This document shows, piece after piece, positions 15,229-21,600 of a DNA stretch of 26,127 nucleotides. The position numbers were made by a program, and so were the translations under genes. Positions within the stretch are counted from its first letter, which is position 1. Every line of letters starts with the position of its first letter. The notes under the pieces were generated by a model. That model was not told the origin of the DNA, searched no databases, and saw only the letters and a program-made list of their open reading frames with translations. This stretch comes from UBA920 sp964424635 (GTDB taxonomy: Bacteria > Patescibacteriota > Doudnabacteria > UBA920), in assembly GCA_964424635.1 (NCBI GenBank), contig CAYRJC010000008.1, positions 1 to 26,127 on the forward strand, written 5' to 3'.

Positions 15229-15576
15229 TTATTTTACTAAATCTACAACTAGTTTATCGAATCCTTTTGGAGATTTAATGGCCATTTCAGAAAGCATTTT
15301 ACGATTAACAGTAATGTTTTCTTTTTTAAGAACTGCTGCAAATTTACTCCAAGTAGTTCCGTTTTCACGAAGAGCAGCACCTAGACGAACTAGCCATAGT
15401 GCACGCTGGTCGCGTTTTTTGTTACGACGGTCTCGGTAGGAGTATGTATCAGCCTTTAATAAAGCTTGGCGTGCAGAAGCAAAGTTAGTAGAGCGTCGAT
15501 TATCAAAACCTTTCGCTCGTTTAATTAAATTTTTACGGCGTTTACTAGCGGCAACGCCTCGTTTGATTCTTGTCAT
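15229..15576 (-). CDS. rplT: 50S ribosomal protein L20
   Basis: A 115-residue, highly basic protein with the L20 signature: MTRIKRGVAASKRRKNLIKRAKGF, YSYRDRRNKKRDQRALWLVRLGAALRENG and NRKMLSEMAIKSPKGFDKLV. L20 binds 23S rRNA early in large-subunit assembly, and in many bacteria it represses its own operon. Length is normal. The gene is the last of infC-rpmI-rplT, three bases after rpmI. Confidence 0.97.
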   Translation of the reverse strand: MTRIKRGVAASKRRKNLIKRAKGFDNRRSTNFASARQALLKADTYSYRDRRNKKRDQRALWLVRLGAALRENGTTWSKFAAVLKKENITVNRKMLSEMAIKSPKGFDKLVVDLVK

Positions 15577-15579
15577 ATG

Positions 15580-15774
15580 CTATTTGTGAACGATTAATTT
15601 CTTAAGACGGTTGTTGGCATCATTCATAGATACATCTCGGCGTTTATTCTTGGTGGTTTTACCGCTTTCGCGAGTATTGAAATGATCTTGACCACTAACC
15701 TGATGCATAACTTTACCAGTACCGGTTTTGCGGAAGCGCTTTGCTGCTCCTTTGTGAGTTTTTAATTTAGGCAT
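15580..15774 (-). CDS. rpmI: 50S ribosomal protein L35
   Basis: A 64-residue basic protein beginning MPKLKTHKGAAKRFRKTGTGKVMHQ, the L35 signature, and ending in NNRLKKLIVHK. It sits between infC (22 bp) and rplT (3 bp), the conserved order in bacteria, and all three should be co-transcribed from the infC promoter. Confidence 0.96.
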   Translation of the reverse strand: MPKLKTHKGAAKRFRKTGTGKVMHQVSGQDHFNTRESGKTTKNKRRDVSMNDANNRLKKLIVHK

Positions 15775-15796
15775 AATCTTCTATTATTAAAATAAT

Positions 15797-16303
15797 TTAT
15801 TTAGTTGGCGCCAAGGTCATGCTTAGTGCATTTCCAGCACGCTTAGGTGGGACTTCAATTCGAAAGGGTGTAGTTATTGATGCTTTGAAAGTCTCTAGTT
15901 GTTTTTCAGCTAAGCTGATAAAGGCTTGTTCGCGACCTCTCATTCTTAAGTCAAGCTTAACCCAGTCACCATCTTGTAAAAATTCGTCAGCTCTTTTAGC
16001 TTTTGTGGCAATATCACCAGCGGCAATTTTTGCACTCAAACGAATGGTTTTTACTTCGACTTTTTTAACCCGTTTCTTTTGTTGTTGCTCCATTTTTTTC
16101 TGTTGGTATTTAAATTTATCAAAACTGATTAATTTAACCACCGGAGGCTTTGCTCCTGGAGAAACTTCTACTAAATCTAAACCATGCTCAGTGGCCAAAG
16201 CCTGGGCTTCGCTAAGGGCAAAAATGCCTAGTTGCTCGCCAGCGTCGTTTAAAAGACGTATTTCTGGAGCAGTTATTTGCTTATTAACTTTGGTCTTTTG
16301 CAA
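15797..16303 (-). CDS. infC: Translation initiation factor IF-3
   Basis: IF-3 keeps the 30S subunit free and checks the initiator tRNA and start codon. The N-domain begins KVNKQITAPEIRLLNDAGEQLGIFALSEAQALA and continues to LDLVEVSPGAKPPVVKLISFDKFKYQQKK. The C-domain has VKTIRLSAKIAAGDIATKAKRADEFL and LRMRGREQAF. The frame is open to a TTG at 16366, but that TTG is part of the -35 box, so the start must lie downstream. TTG 16303 places KVNKQ at the position usual for the family (168 residues). No Shine-Dalgarno sequence precedes it; instead CCTCC lies immediately upstream. A non-AUG start is typical of infC, where it supports autoregulation, although TTG here replaces the usual ATT. Confidence 0.93.
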   Translation of the reverse strand: MQKTKVNKQITAPEIRLLNDAGEQLGIFALSEAQALATEHGLDLVEVSPGAKPPVVKLISFDKFKYQQKKMEQQQKKRVKKVEVKTIRLSAKIAAGDIATKAKRADEFLQDGDWVKLDLRMRGREQAFISLAEKQLETFKASITTPFRIEVPPKRAGNALSMTLAPTK

Positions 16304-16337
16304 TGGAGGACTTAAATATTTAGTATAACTGTTGTAA

Positions 16338-16366
16338 ATTATAACTTTTCTAGCCAAATTTGTCAA
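16338..16366 (-). promoter_or_regulatory. Promoter of infC-rpmI-rplT
   Basis: On the minus strand, TTGACA (16366-16361), a 17-bp spacer and TATAAT (16343-16338) match the consensus exactly. The start point near 16331 gives a leader of about 28 nt before TTG 16303. Confidence 0.9.
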
Positions 16367-16400
16367 AAGGTTGAGTTTGGCTTATTATTAGTTATAGATA

Positions 16401-16484
16401 TAGCAAAATAGCTTGCTCGCGAAACAGTCTGCTAACGCACAAGCGAAGCGAGGAGTGCTGTTGAGAGAGCTAGCTATTTTGCTA
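16401..16484. repeat. 84-nt palindromic element B
   Basis: A perfect 13-bp inverted repeat (16401-16413 with 16472-16484) encloses a GC-richer core in which CTC/GAG and AACAG/CTGTT can pair further inward. The core includes AAGCGAAGCGAGGAGTG. It has the same total length as the element at 11047-11130, and in reverse orientation shares the ordered strings CACT, CCTCGC, TGCG and TTCGnGAG. It lies between the divergent infC and NRAMP-like genes, and its right end may supply part of the downstream promoter (TTGAGA 16461-16466, 19-bp spacer, TATACT 16486-16491). Confidence 0.7.
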
Positions 16485-16534
16485 GTATACTATTTAATAA
16501 ACGAAACCAAAACTAAAGTTTTAAACAAAAAATA

Positions 16535-17902
16535 ATGAAAACTGAAGATATAGTTACTCGAGTAGCTGAGGCTCCTGCTAAGGCTTTAGAAAATGCCATT
16601 GTTGAGAGCGAGCATACATTAACTTCCTTAAACAAACCACTTCATGAAGCAGAAAGTTATTGGCATGCAGTTGGTCCTGGTTTAACCACCGGGGCATCAG
16701 ATGATGATCCATCTGGGGTTACTGTATATTCTCAAACTGGAGCAAGATTCGGTTACATGTTTTTATGGTTGTCTTTGATCACTCTTCCATTGATGGCAAC
16801 TATTCAAGAAATGTGTGCTCGTATTGGGTTGGCTACAGGCCGTGGTTTGGCAGCTAATATTCGATTAAAGTATTCGAAAACTATTGTAGCAGTTTTGGCA
16901 GCAGTTTTATTTTTTACTAATACTTTTAATCTTGGTGCAGATCTTGGGGCTATGTCAAAAGCCGCGCAATTAATATTCCCTGGTTTTAATTTTATTGCTT
17001 TATTGTTAGTATTCACAGTTGTTAGTTTGGGTCTGCAAATTTTCGTAACTTATTCTGGTTATGCTAGATTTTTAAAATATTTATCTTTTGTATTGCTACT
17101 ATATGTAGCTACAGCTTTAAGTTTGGATGCATTGCCATGGAAAGAAATTTGGTACCACACTTTGGTTCCGCATCTTGCTTTCAATAAGGAAAGCTTTATT
17201 ATAGTAACTGCAATACTTGGTACAACAATCTCACCTTATTTATTTTTTTGGCAGACCTCTCAAGAAGTGGAGGAGAGAAGAATGAATGGAAAAATTAATA
17301 TTAAGCTGCGCCATCAGAGCTTAGAAAAAAAAGACATTCGTAGGATGAGAGTTGATGTTTGGATAGGTATGTTTTTTTCTAATTTAGTAATGTTCTTTGT
17401 TATCGTAACTTGTGCGGCAGTACTTTTCCCGCAAGGAATAGAAATTAATACCGCAGAAGATGCTGCGAGGGCGTTATTACCTTTAGCTGGTCCGCAGGCT
17501 TACACTTTATTTGCATTGGGTATTATAGGAACTGGATTATTGGCAGTACCGGTTTTGGCAGGAAGTGCAGCTTATGCTCTTGCCGAAAGTTTTCATTGGT
17601 CTTTTGGTTTGAATCGAGGTTTGAAGCATGCACAGGCTTTTTATGGAGTAATCATTTTTGCAATGATTTTTGGTTTCGGTTTGAATTTAGTAGGAATTAA
17701 TCCTATCAAAGCCTTAATTTATTCTGCTGTATTGAATGGAATCGTTGCTCCTTTTATTCTGTACTTTATTCTTAAAATTAGTAGTGATAAAAAAGTTATG
17801 GGCAAGTGGGCAAGTGGAACACTAGCTAAGTCAATTGGTTACGCTTCTTTAGTTCTAATGACTGCAGCAGCAGTAGGTGCGATATATTCTGTTTTTATTT
17901 AA
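16535..17902 (+). CDS. NRAMP-family divalent metal transporter, divergent
   Basis: A 455-residue integral membrane protein with about 11 helices and a cytoplasmic N-terminal extension of about 45 residues. Helix 1 carries GPGLTTGASDDDPSGVTVYSQ. In canonical NRAMP Mn/Fe transporters this position reads DPGN; here Asp-Pro is kept but Gly-Asn is replaced by Ser-Gly. Helix 6 reads TAILGTTISPYLFFWQTSQEVEE, without the conserved metal-binding Met of canonical NRAMPs. Both changes are also a feature of NRAMP relatives thought to move Mg2+ or other ions, so the substrate is open. A charged loop (EVEERRMNGKINIKLRHQSLEKKDIRRMR) lies between helices 6 and 7. It starts at ATG 16535 with no Shine-Dalgarno sequence. 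It stands alone between palindrome B and a terminator. Confidence 0.82.
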   Translation: MKTEDIVTRVAEAPAKALENAIVESEHTLTSLNKPLHEAESYWHAVGPGLTTGASDDDPSGVTVYSQTGARFGYMFLWLSLITLPLMATIQEMCARIGLATGRGLAANIRLKYSKTIVAVLAAVLFFTNTFNLGADLGAMSKAAQLIFPGFNFIALLLVFTVVSLGLQIFVTYSGYARFLKYLSFVLLLYVATALSLDALPWKEIWYHTLVPHLAFNKESFIIVTAILGTTISPYLFFWQTSQEVEERRMNGKINIKLRHQSLEKKDIRRMRVDVWIGMFFSNLVMFFVIVTCAAVLFPQGIEINTAEDAARALLPLAGPQAYTLFALGIIGTGLLAVPVLAGSAAYALAESFHWSFGLNRGLKHAQAFYGVIIFAMIFGFGLNLVGINPIKALIYSAVLNGIVAPFILYFILKISSDKKVMGKWASGTLAKSIGYASLVLMTAAAVGAIYSVFI

Positions 17903-17922
17903 TAATTGAAAAAGCATTTAAA

Positions 17923-17950
17923 AAAAGCACAAGTTTTATCTTGTGCTTTT
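17923..17950. terminator. Bidirectional terminator
   Basis: An 11-bp stem, AAAAGCACAAG with CTTGTGCTTTT, lies between the convergent NRAMP-like and SemiSWEET genes. The better T-run is on the minus strand, beyond the SemiSWEET stop. Confidence 0.8.
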
Positions 17951-17995
17951 AATTTGTATCCTAAAAGTAATAATGGGTTTTGTATATAAAATAGT

Positions 17996-18265
17996 TTAAT
18001 AGAAGTAGAACTGTGAAAGTATAATTAATGCGCATACTGCTCCTAGTGAGTTTGGTATTATGATAAACCAATCCCGATCTTTTTTTACAGTCGCATAAAC
18101 AGCCCAACACACGCACATAACAGACATGATTGCATACATATTTAGTGATAGTCCTGCTACTGATTGATTAACGTAGTTTTGCCAAATTTGGCTAGGCATC
18201 CCTATTAATGTATAAACCATTGTAATTATTGTGGCGATCCATCCCCATAGTTTTTCTTTACTCAT
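17996..18265 (-). CDS. SemiSWEET-type sugar transporter
   Basis: An 89-residue membrane protein with three helices and the PQ-loop motif GMPSQIWQNY after helix 1. SemiSWEETs dimerise to form a bidirectional sugar pore; substrates are usually glucose or sucrose, and the one here is unknown. The further landmarks NMYAIMSVMCVCWAVYATVKKD and IIPNSLGAVCALIIL fit helices 2 and 3. ATG 18265 is chosen because GGAGG lies eight bases before it; an in-frame ATG at 18277 is inside that ribosome site. A promoter TTGACT (18321-18316), 16-bp spacer and TATTTT (18299-18294) lies upstream. It is transcribed alone and could supply scavenged sugar, which would suit a reduced genome. Confidence 0.88.
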   Translation of the reverse strand: MSKEKLWGWIATIITMVYTLIGMPSQIWQNYVNQSVAGLSLNMYAIMSVMCVCWAVYATVKKDRDWFIIIPNSLGAVCALIILSQFYFY

Positions 18266-18337
18266 AATATCCTCCATAAAATTTCTTCAAATAAAAATAC
18301 CCTTTATGTGGTATTAGTCAATATATATTTAAACTTA

Positions 18338-18844
18338 TTACAAGGCGAATCTATATATTCTGAAAAAATTATATATATCTTCTTTTTCTGCTACGCTCAA
18401 TTCTCTTAATTGTTTAGTTGCTTTTTTCTTTTCAAATAAATCTCGTGGTTTACCGGCAATCATTAAAGAATAAGATGGTAAGCCAATGGGTCTTACATAA
18501 TGCCAACCGTATGGATCAATCATTTCGTATGCCGAACCTTTTGTAAGAATTTGTTTTACAACAACAGGTGGTGCAGGTTGATTGGGGTCTCCATAGCCTA
18601 TACCCATTTCATAAGAACCAGAATAAATTTTTACAGCTGATTCCCATGGGTGAGGGTGAAATAATGCCTCCCAAATTTCGCACGGGTGAATTTTGTGCAG
18701 ATACACCCTAATTTGATCATTGTAATCCATCCATAGTCTTTCCACCACCGGCGGATGGTAATCAATATATAAGCTTCCCCAGCTTTCCATGCTTTGAAGC
18801 ATTATTCCGAGATCCTGTTCAACTTTTTTTAGTATACCTAACAT
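18338..18844 (-). CDS. Cupin-like protein, unknown function
   Basis: A 168-residue soluble protein. The central part has cupin-like metal-site spacing: HKIHP, then FHPHPWESAVKIYSGSYEMGIGYG (HxH, then Glu in SYE), and later YEMIDPYGWHYVRPIG with a downstream His. This resembles cupin motifs 1 and 2, but the match is by eye and the sequences are unusual. The end is basic (GKPRDLFEKKKATKQ). It starts at ATG 18844 behind AGGAGG with six bases spacing, so initiation is clear. A TTGACA is present upstream on the minus strand but no good -10 follows. There is no operon partner. Possible roles are a small dioxygenase-like or sugar-binding protein; none is claimed. Confidence 0.65.
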   Translation of the reverse strand: MLGILKKVEQDLGIMLQSMESWGSLYIDYHPPVVERLWMDYNDQIRVYLHKIHPCEIWEALFHPHPWESAVKIYSGSYEMGIGYGDPNQPAPPVVVKQILTKGSAYEMIDPYGWHYVRPIGLPSYSLMIAGKPRDLFEKKKATKQLRELSVAEKEDIYNFFRIYRFAL

Positions 18845-18967
18845 ATATCCTCCTAGCTTTATTTATTCGAACGCTTAAAGGTAACATGGGTATATTATTC
18901 ATGTCAATATTTTAAAATTATAATCTTAATCAATAAAATTATAAGCTGTATAAAAATAATATAATTT

Positions 18968-18994
18968 AAAACCTCACCGATAATAGTGAGGTTT
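18968..18994 (-). terminator. Terminator of the 19109-19546 gene
   Basis: AAACCTCAC (18968-18976) pairs with GTGAGGTTT (18986-18994). T-rich sequence follows on both strands, and the minus-strand side serves the gene ending at 19109, about 115 bp away. Apart from this hairpin I see nothing in 18845-19108. Confidence 0.65.
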
Positions 18995-19108
18995 TGGTTT
19001 TTATTTATCAGTATAAAATATCCTAATTAAACTTCGTATACTAAAGTACATAGCTAGGAGCATTAGCATGGATATTATTCGAAATGGTCATTATCAAAAC
19101 ATTGATTC

Positions 19109-19546
19109 TTACTCTGGTTTCCAAACAAAGAACAATCCCCATTCTATCATCTGAACTCTTCCTTTTCGAAGCAGGTTAGCAAGTTCAGAGACTGGCAGAG
19201 CAGCCTTTGCGCCGATAATGTTTAAGAACATTAAGGCGAAGTAAATAGTTGCCTGCTTGTTATTCATCCACCCAAGATAGCTTTCCATTCCGCCATCTTT
19301 ATATTGCGAAATTTTTTGAATCGTAATAAAATCTATCCATGGCAGAGCTAGTGCAACCCAAACTAGCATCGAAAAATATGCATATATTTGGACAAGAATT
19401 ATGGCACGAGTGCCTGCAAGTTTATTAACTTTTTCTGTCATGCCGTCTATTCCATGTCTCAGTTTGAGATAGTAAAAAGAAAGAAGAAGAGCGACAGCCA
19501 AAAGGGAGTTAATCGAAGCTATCGTAGCTAAAATCGTGTATAACAT
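19109..19546 (-). CDS. Four-helix membrane protein, unknown
   Basis: A 145-residue protein with probably four transmembrane helices: LYTILATIASINSLLAVALL, IILVQIYAYFSMLVWVALAL, ATIYFALMFLNIIGAKAAL, and a weaker C-terminal one around MIEWGLFFVW. Short basic loops (KLRHGIDGMTEKVNKLAGTR, LLRKGR) separate them. No family is recognised. ATG 19546 is preceded by GGAGG with eight bases spacing. A promoter lies upstream at 19636-19608, and the transcript would be monocistronic with a leader of about 55 nt. Confidence 0.65.
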   Translation of the reverse strand: MLYTILATIASINSLLAVALLLSFYYLKLRHGIDGMTEKVNKLAGTRAIILVQIYAYFSMLVWVALALPWIDFITIQKISQYKDGGMESYLGWMNNKQATIYFALMFLNIIGAKAALPVSELANLLRKGRVQMIEWGLFFVWKPE

Positions 19547-19912
19547 TATATTTCCTCCGGTAAATTTTTAACATATTTCCATTCACAAAATTAAATTTGA
19601 AAGTGATATTATAGAATAAAAATATGTTTTTGTCAGTCAAGACATATTAAAATAATACATAATTTGGTATTCGTCAATAGTTGGTGGATTAATACCATCC
19701 AGGAATTACCAACTCCGCCAATCGGATTGGAGTTAGTCTAGATAGTTAGTGAATGATTATTTACTTTTTTATCATTAATTTTTGTAAGCTATTATTAAAT
19801 TCATAATAAATAAAGACTGGTAATTTTTAAATTACCAGTCATATAATTATATAAGTCGAATTTTGGTTATTCAGATATTAGCCTCAGGCTTACCCGTAAA
19901 TTCTTGGGGATG
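19547..19912. other. Intergenic region with promoter, hairpin and terminator
   Basis: On the minus strand, CTGACA (19636-19631), a 17-bp spacer and TATAAT (19613-19608) form a promoter for the 19109-19546 gene. AACTCC (19711-19716) pairs with GGAGTT (19729-19734), an isolated hairpin of unclear role. GACTGGTAATTT (19815-19826) pairs perfectly with 19829-19840 and is followed on the minus strand by TTTATTTATT, a terminator for the 19913-20251 gene. I see no gene in the rest. Confidence 0.7.
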
Positions 19913-20251
19913 TTAAATTTCTTTTCTTATGGGGATAATTGTGTAATAACCATCTTCGCCGCGATGATCAAGAATAGCTTGAAATTCGCCGCGATTGGCA
20001 AGTTCATTCATGTAATCCACGAAATCATCCCATGTGAACTCACGTGGTTTTGCATCAATATTTACAGCTGTAACAAATTGATTGGCTAATTCCTCCGTAG
20101 AGAAGATCGGTATAGCTTTAGTTGTTCCGTTGGTAATAATTATCCCTTCAGGGTTCAATAATAACCAGCACGGGTCTGGGTGGGGAATTTTCACCTTTAA
20201 ACCCGATGCTTTGTTTACAAAAATTCCAGGTGTAATTTGTTCAAATGACAT
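19913..20251 (-). CDS. Small soluble protein, unknown function
   Basis: A 112-residue acidic, soluble protein with no signal peptide or membrane segment. Visible landmarks are PHPDPCWLLLNPEGIIITNGTT, FSTEELANQFVTAVNI and FTWDDFVDYMNELANRGEFQAILDHRGED. No family is recognised. ATG 20251 is chosen because AGGAGG lies eight bases upstream; a TTG one codon earlier is in frame but poorly spaced. An 18-bp hairpin (20278-20332) lies just upstream of the ribosome site in the leader, and a terminator lies about 70 bases past the stop. Confidence 0.65.
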   Translation of the reverse strand: MSFEQITPGIFVNKASGLKVKIPHPDPCWLLLNPEGIIITNGTTKAIPIFSTEELANQFVTAVNIDAKPREFTWDDFVDYMNELANRGEFQAILDHRGEDGYYTIIPIRKEI

Positions 20252-20277
20252 CAAAATTTCCTCCTAATTAATTTCTT

Positions 20278-20332
20278 AAATAAACACCATTTTTACATCC
20301 TTGTTTGTAGAATATAAAAATGGTGTTTATTT
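20278..20332. terminator. Long hairpin upstream of the 19913-20251 gene
   Basis: A perfect 18-bp inverted repeat (20278-20295 with 20315-20332) surrounds a 19-nt loop. On the minus strand it ends about 14 bases before the AGGAGG site, with only a weak T-run, so it may act as a leader attenuator or an mRNA 5' stabiliser rather than a terminator. It sits between divergent genes, so it ends no visible upstream gene. Confidence 0.55.
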
Positions 20333-20445
20333 TGGTGGAGCAGATCGACTAGACAGGAAAACCTTTCTAGCTTTGGTAAATGATATTTACTTTGTAATCT
20401 TGAATCAATCATGAAACATTTTTTCCTAGATCAGGAGTGGGCTAC

Positions 20446-20480
20446 TTGACAAATTAGCACTCTTAGGTGTAGAGTGCTAA
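20446..20480 (+). promoter_or_regulatory. CIRCE operator over the hsp20 promoter
   Basis: TTAGCACTC (20454-20462), nine bases, then GAGTGCTAA (20472-20480) is a perfect CIRCE element, the binding site of the heat-shock repressor HrcA. TTGACA at 20446-20451 with an 18-bp spacer to TAGAGT (20470-20475) gives a promoter that the operator overlaps, so HrcA binding should block RNA polymerase. hrcA itself is not in the window. Confidence 0.95.
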
Positions 20481-20511
20481 TAGAGATAATTAATTAAAGA
20501 AAGGAGACTTT

Positions 20512-20925
20512 ATGTCATTAGATTTAATCCCTCGTTCATTTTTGGACTTGCCATCTCGTCTTCCTTCAATTTTTGATGATGAAGACTGGCGTTCATTTAT
20601 GCCCTCCTCAGGCCTAACTGTTTCTGAGGATGACAAACAGGTTTATGTCGAAGCTGCAGTCCCTGGAATTGATCCAGACAAGATAGAAGTGACTTACGAC
20701 AAAGGTATTTTGTGGATTCGGGGGAACCAAGAACAAAAAGAAGAAGACAAAAACCGAAAGTTTTATCGCCAAGCCTCTAGCGCATTTTCTTACAGAGTTG
20801 CTGTACCTGGAAACGTCGATGAAAATACAGAACCAGAAGCATCATGCAAGAACGGTATGATGACAATTAAGTTCAATAAGGTACCAGAAACACAACCAAA
20901 GCGTATTAGTGTTAAATCAGAGTAA
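20512..20925 (+). CDS. Small heat shock protein, Hsp20/alpha-crystallin
   Basis: A 137-residue ATP-independent chaperone that holds unfolding proteins. A short N-terminal arm (MSLDLIPRSFLDLPSRLPSI) is followed by the alpha-crystallin domain from about residue 33 (SGLTVSEDDKQVYVEAAVPG, DPDKIEVTYDKGILWIRGNQ, FYRQASSAFSYRVAVPGNVDENTEPEASCKNGMMTIKFNK). The family's A-x-x-x-n-G-v-L signature is present as ASCKNGMMTI. The usual C-terminal I-x-I anchor may be RISVKSE. AAAGGAG lies a few bases before ATG 20512. Control by CIRCE/HrcA is read directly from the upstream operator. It is monocistronic and ends in a terminator. Confidence 0.95.
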   Translation: MSLDLIPRSFLDLPSRLPSIFDDEDWRSFMPSSGLTVSEDDKQVYVEAAVPGIDPDKIEVTYDKGILWIRGNQEQKEEDKNRKFYRQASSAFSYRVAVPGNVDENTEPEASCKNGMMTIKFNKVPETQPKRISVKSE

Positions 20926-20948
20926 TGAGTCTTTGGCTAGCCAGCCAC

Positions 20949-20975
20949 AAAAACCACCAATAATTGGTGGTTTTT
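20949..20975 (+). terminator. Terminator of hsp20
   Basis: AAAAACCACCAA (20949-20960) pairs with TTGGTGGTTTTT (20964-20975) around TAA, ending in T's. It lies 24 bases after the hsp20 stop. Confidence 0.88.
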
Positions 20976-21116
20976 GTTTCTTGATTAATGATACTTAAAT
21001 AAAGGAGATTGGTTTTACCATCCCGCGATCTGTACAAAAAATAGCGATTTTGGCAAACAAAAATACCTGCAGTATTTGCGGTATTTGCATATAAAATAAT
21101 TATAACTTTTTTCATT

Positions 21117-21502
21117 TGGTGGAGATGGCGGGAGTTAAACCCGCGTCCAAAACTAATTCATCGTTCCATTGTTCACAAGATTAGTTCGTTAGAATACCGA
21201 AAGCCTTACAACGAACAACTAAGCAGTCGGGTGATATATAAAATTTCTATTTAGCAGCATATATCAGACCGTTAAATTATAGCTCAAAATAAACCAGCGA
21301 ACTTTTGCTTAGAGCAGGCAAAATGCTGGGCGTCACTTAAATGTTAAGCGAACGCAGGTGAAAGTTCCGCATTTTTAAATGCAGCGACCACCTTGTTCCA
21401 AGAGTTTACACTTATGGTTTGCTTGTAAGATTTACGAGCTTGCAAGCTGGCTCGTCTTGCATATGAATCGATGTCAAGGTTCTGTCAAAATCCGGCATCC
21501 CC
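21117..21502 (-). ncRNA. ssrA: Transfer-messenger RNA
   Basis: A 386-nt tmRNA that rescues stalled ribosomes with SmpB. The tRNA-like ends pair as GGGGATG (from 21502) with CATCTCC, followed by ACCA at 21117. The 3' T-arm is GCGGG/CCCGC around TTTAACT; most tmRNAs have TTCAACT. The 5' segment reads GGATTTTGACAG where GGATTCGACAG is usual. The tag reading frame most likely runs from GTA (21409) to TAA (21346-21344); it starts VNSWNK and ends LSPAFA, 21 residues. The resume codon is inferred and could shift by a codon or two. The end AFA differs from the common LAA but is still a plausible protease tag. smpB lies 2.9 kb away on the same strand. Confidence 0.93.
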
Positions 21503-21510
21503 GTTGGTAA

Positions 21511-21539
21511 ACTATAATGTAAAATAGGGGATTTGTCAA
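21511..21539 (-). promoter_or_regulatory. tmRNA promoter
   Basis: On the minus strand, TTGACA (21539-21534), a 17-bp spacer and TATAGT (21516-21511) place the start point close to the mature 5' end at 21502, so little or no 5' processing is needed. Confidence 0.88.
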
Positions 21540-21575
21540 TGTAGTCGGCTTAAATATTATAAATTTCGATAAAAA

Positions 21576-21598
21576 ATACCCCACATTTTGTGGGGTTA
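21576..21598 (-). terminator. Terminator of the NYN-domain gene
   Basis: CCCCACA pairs with TGTGGGG (about 21579-21595), and TATTTTTT follows on the minus strand. It separates the NYN gene from the tmRNA promoter. Confidence 0.85.
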
Positions 21599-21600
21599 TT

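Noticed and set aside
15819..16328. Long plus-strand frame opposite infC
   Set aside because: Antisense shadow of a well-recognised gene; Ser/Phe/Leu-rich composition is typical of such shadows.
16304..16366. N-terminal extension of IF-3
   Set aside because: It is encoded by the promoter itself (TTGACA and TATAAT) and does not resemble IF-3.
16414..16471. tRNA or other known structured RNA in the core of palindrome B
   Set aside because: No T-loop, acceptor pairing or CCA is seen; the region is a simple nested palindrome.
19904..20267. Two plus-strand frames opposite the 19913-20251 gene
   Set aside because: The minus-strand gene has a strong ribosome site and its own terminator; the opposite frames have neither.
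20912..21115. Minus-strand frame overlapping the hsp20 end and its terminator
   Set aside because: It covers the terminator hairpin, has no ribosome site and low-complexity composition; likely chance.
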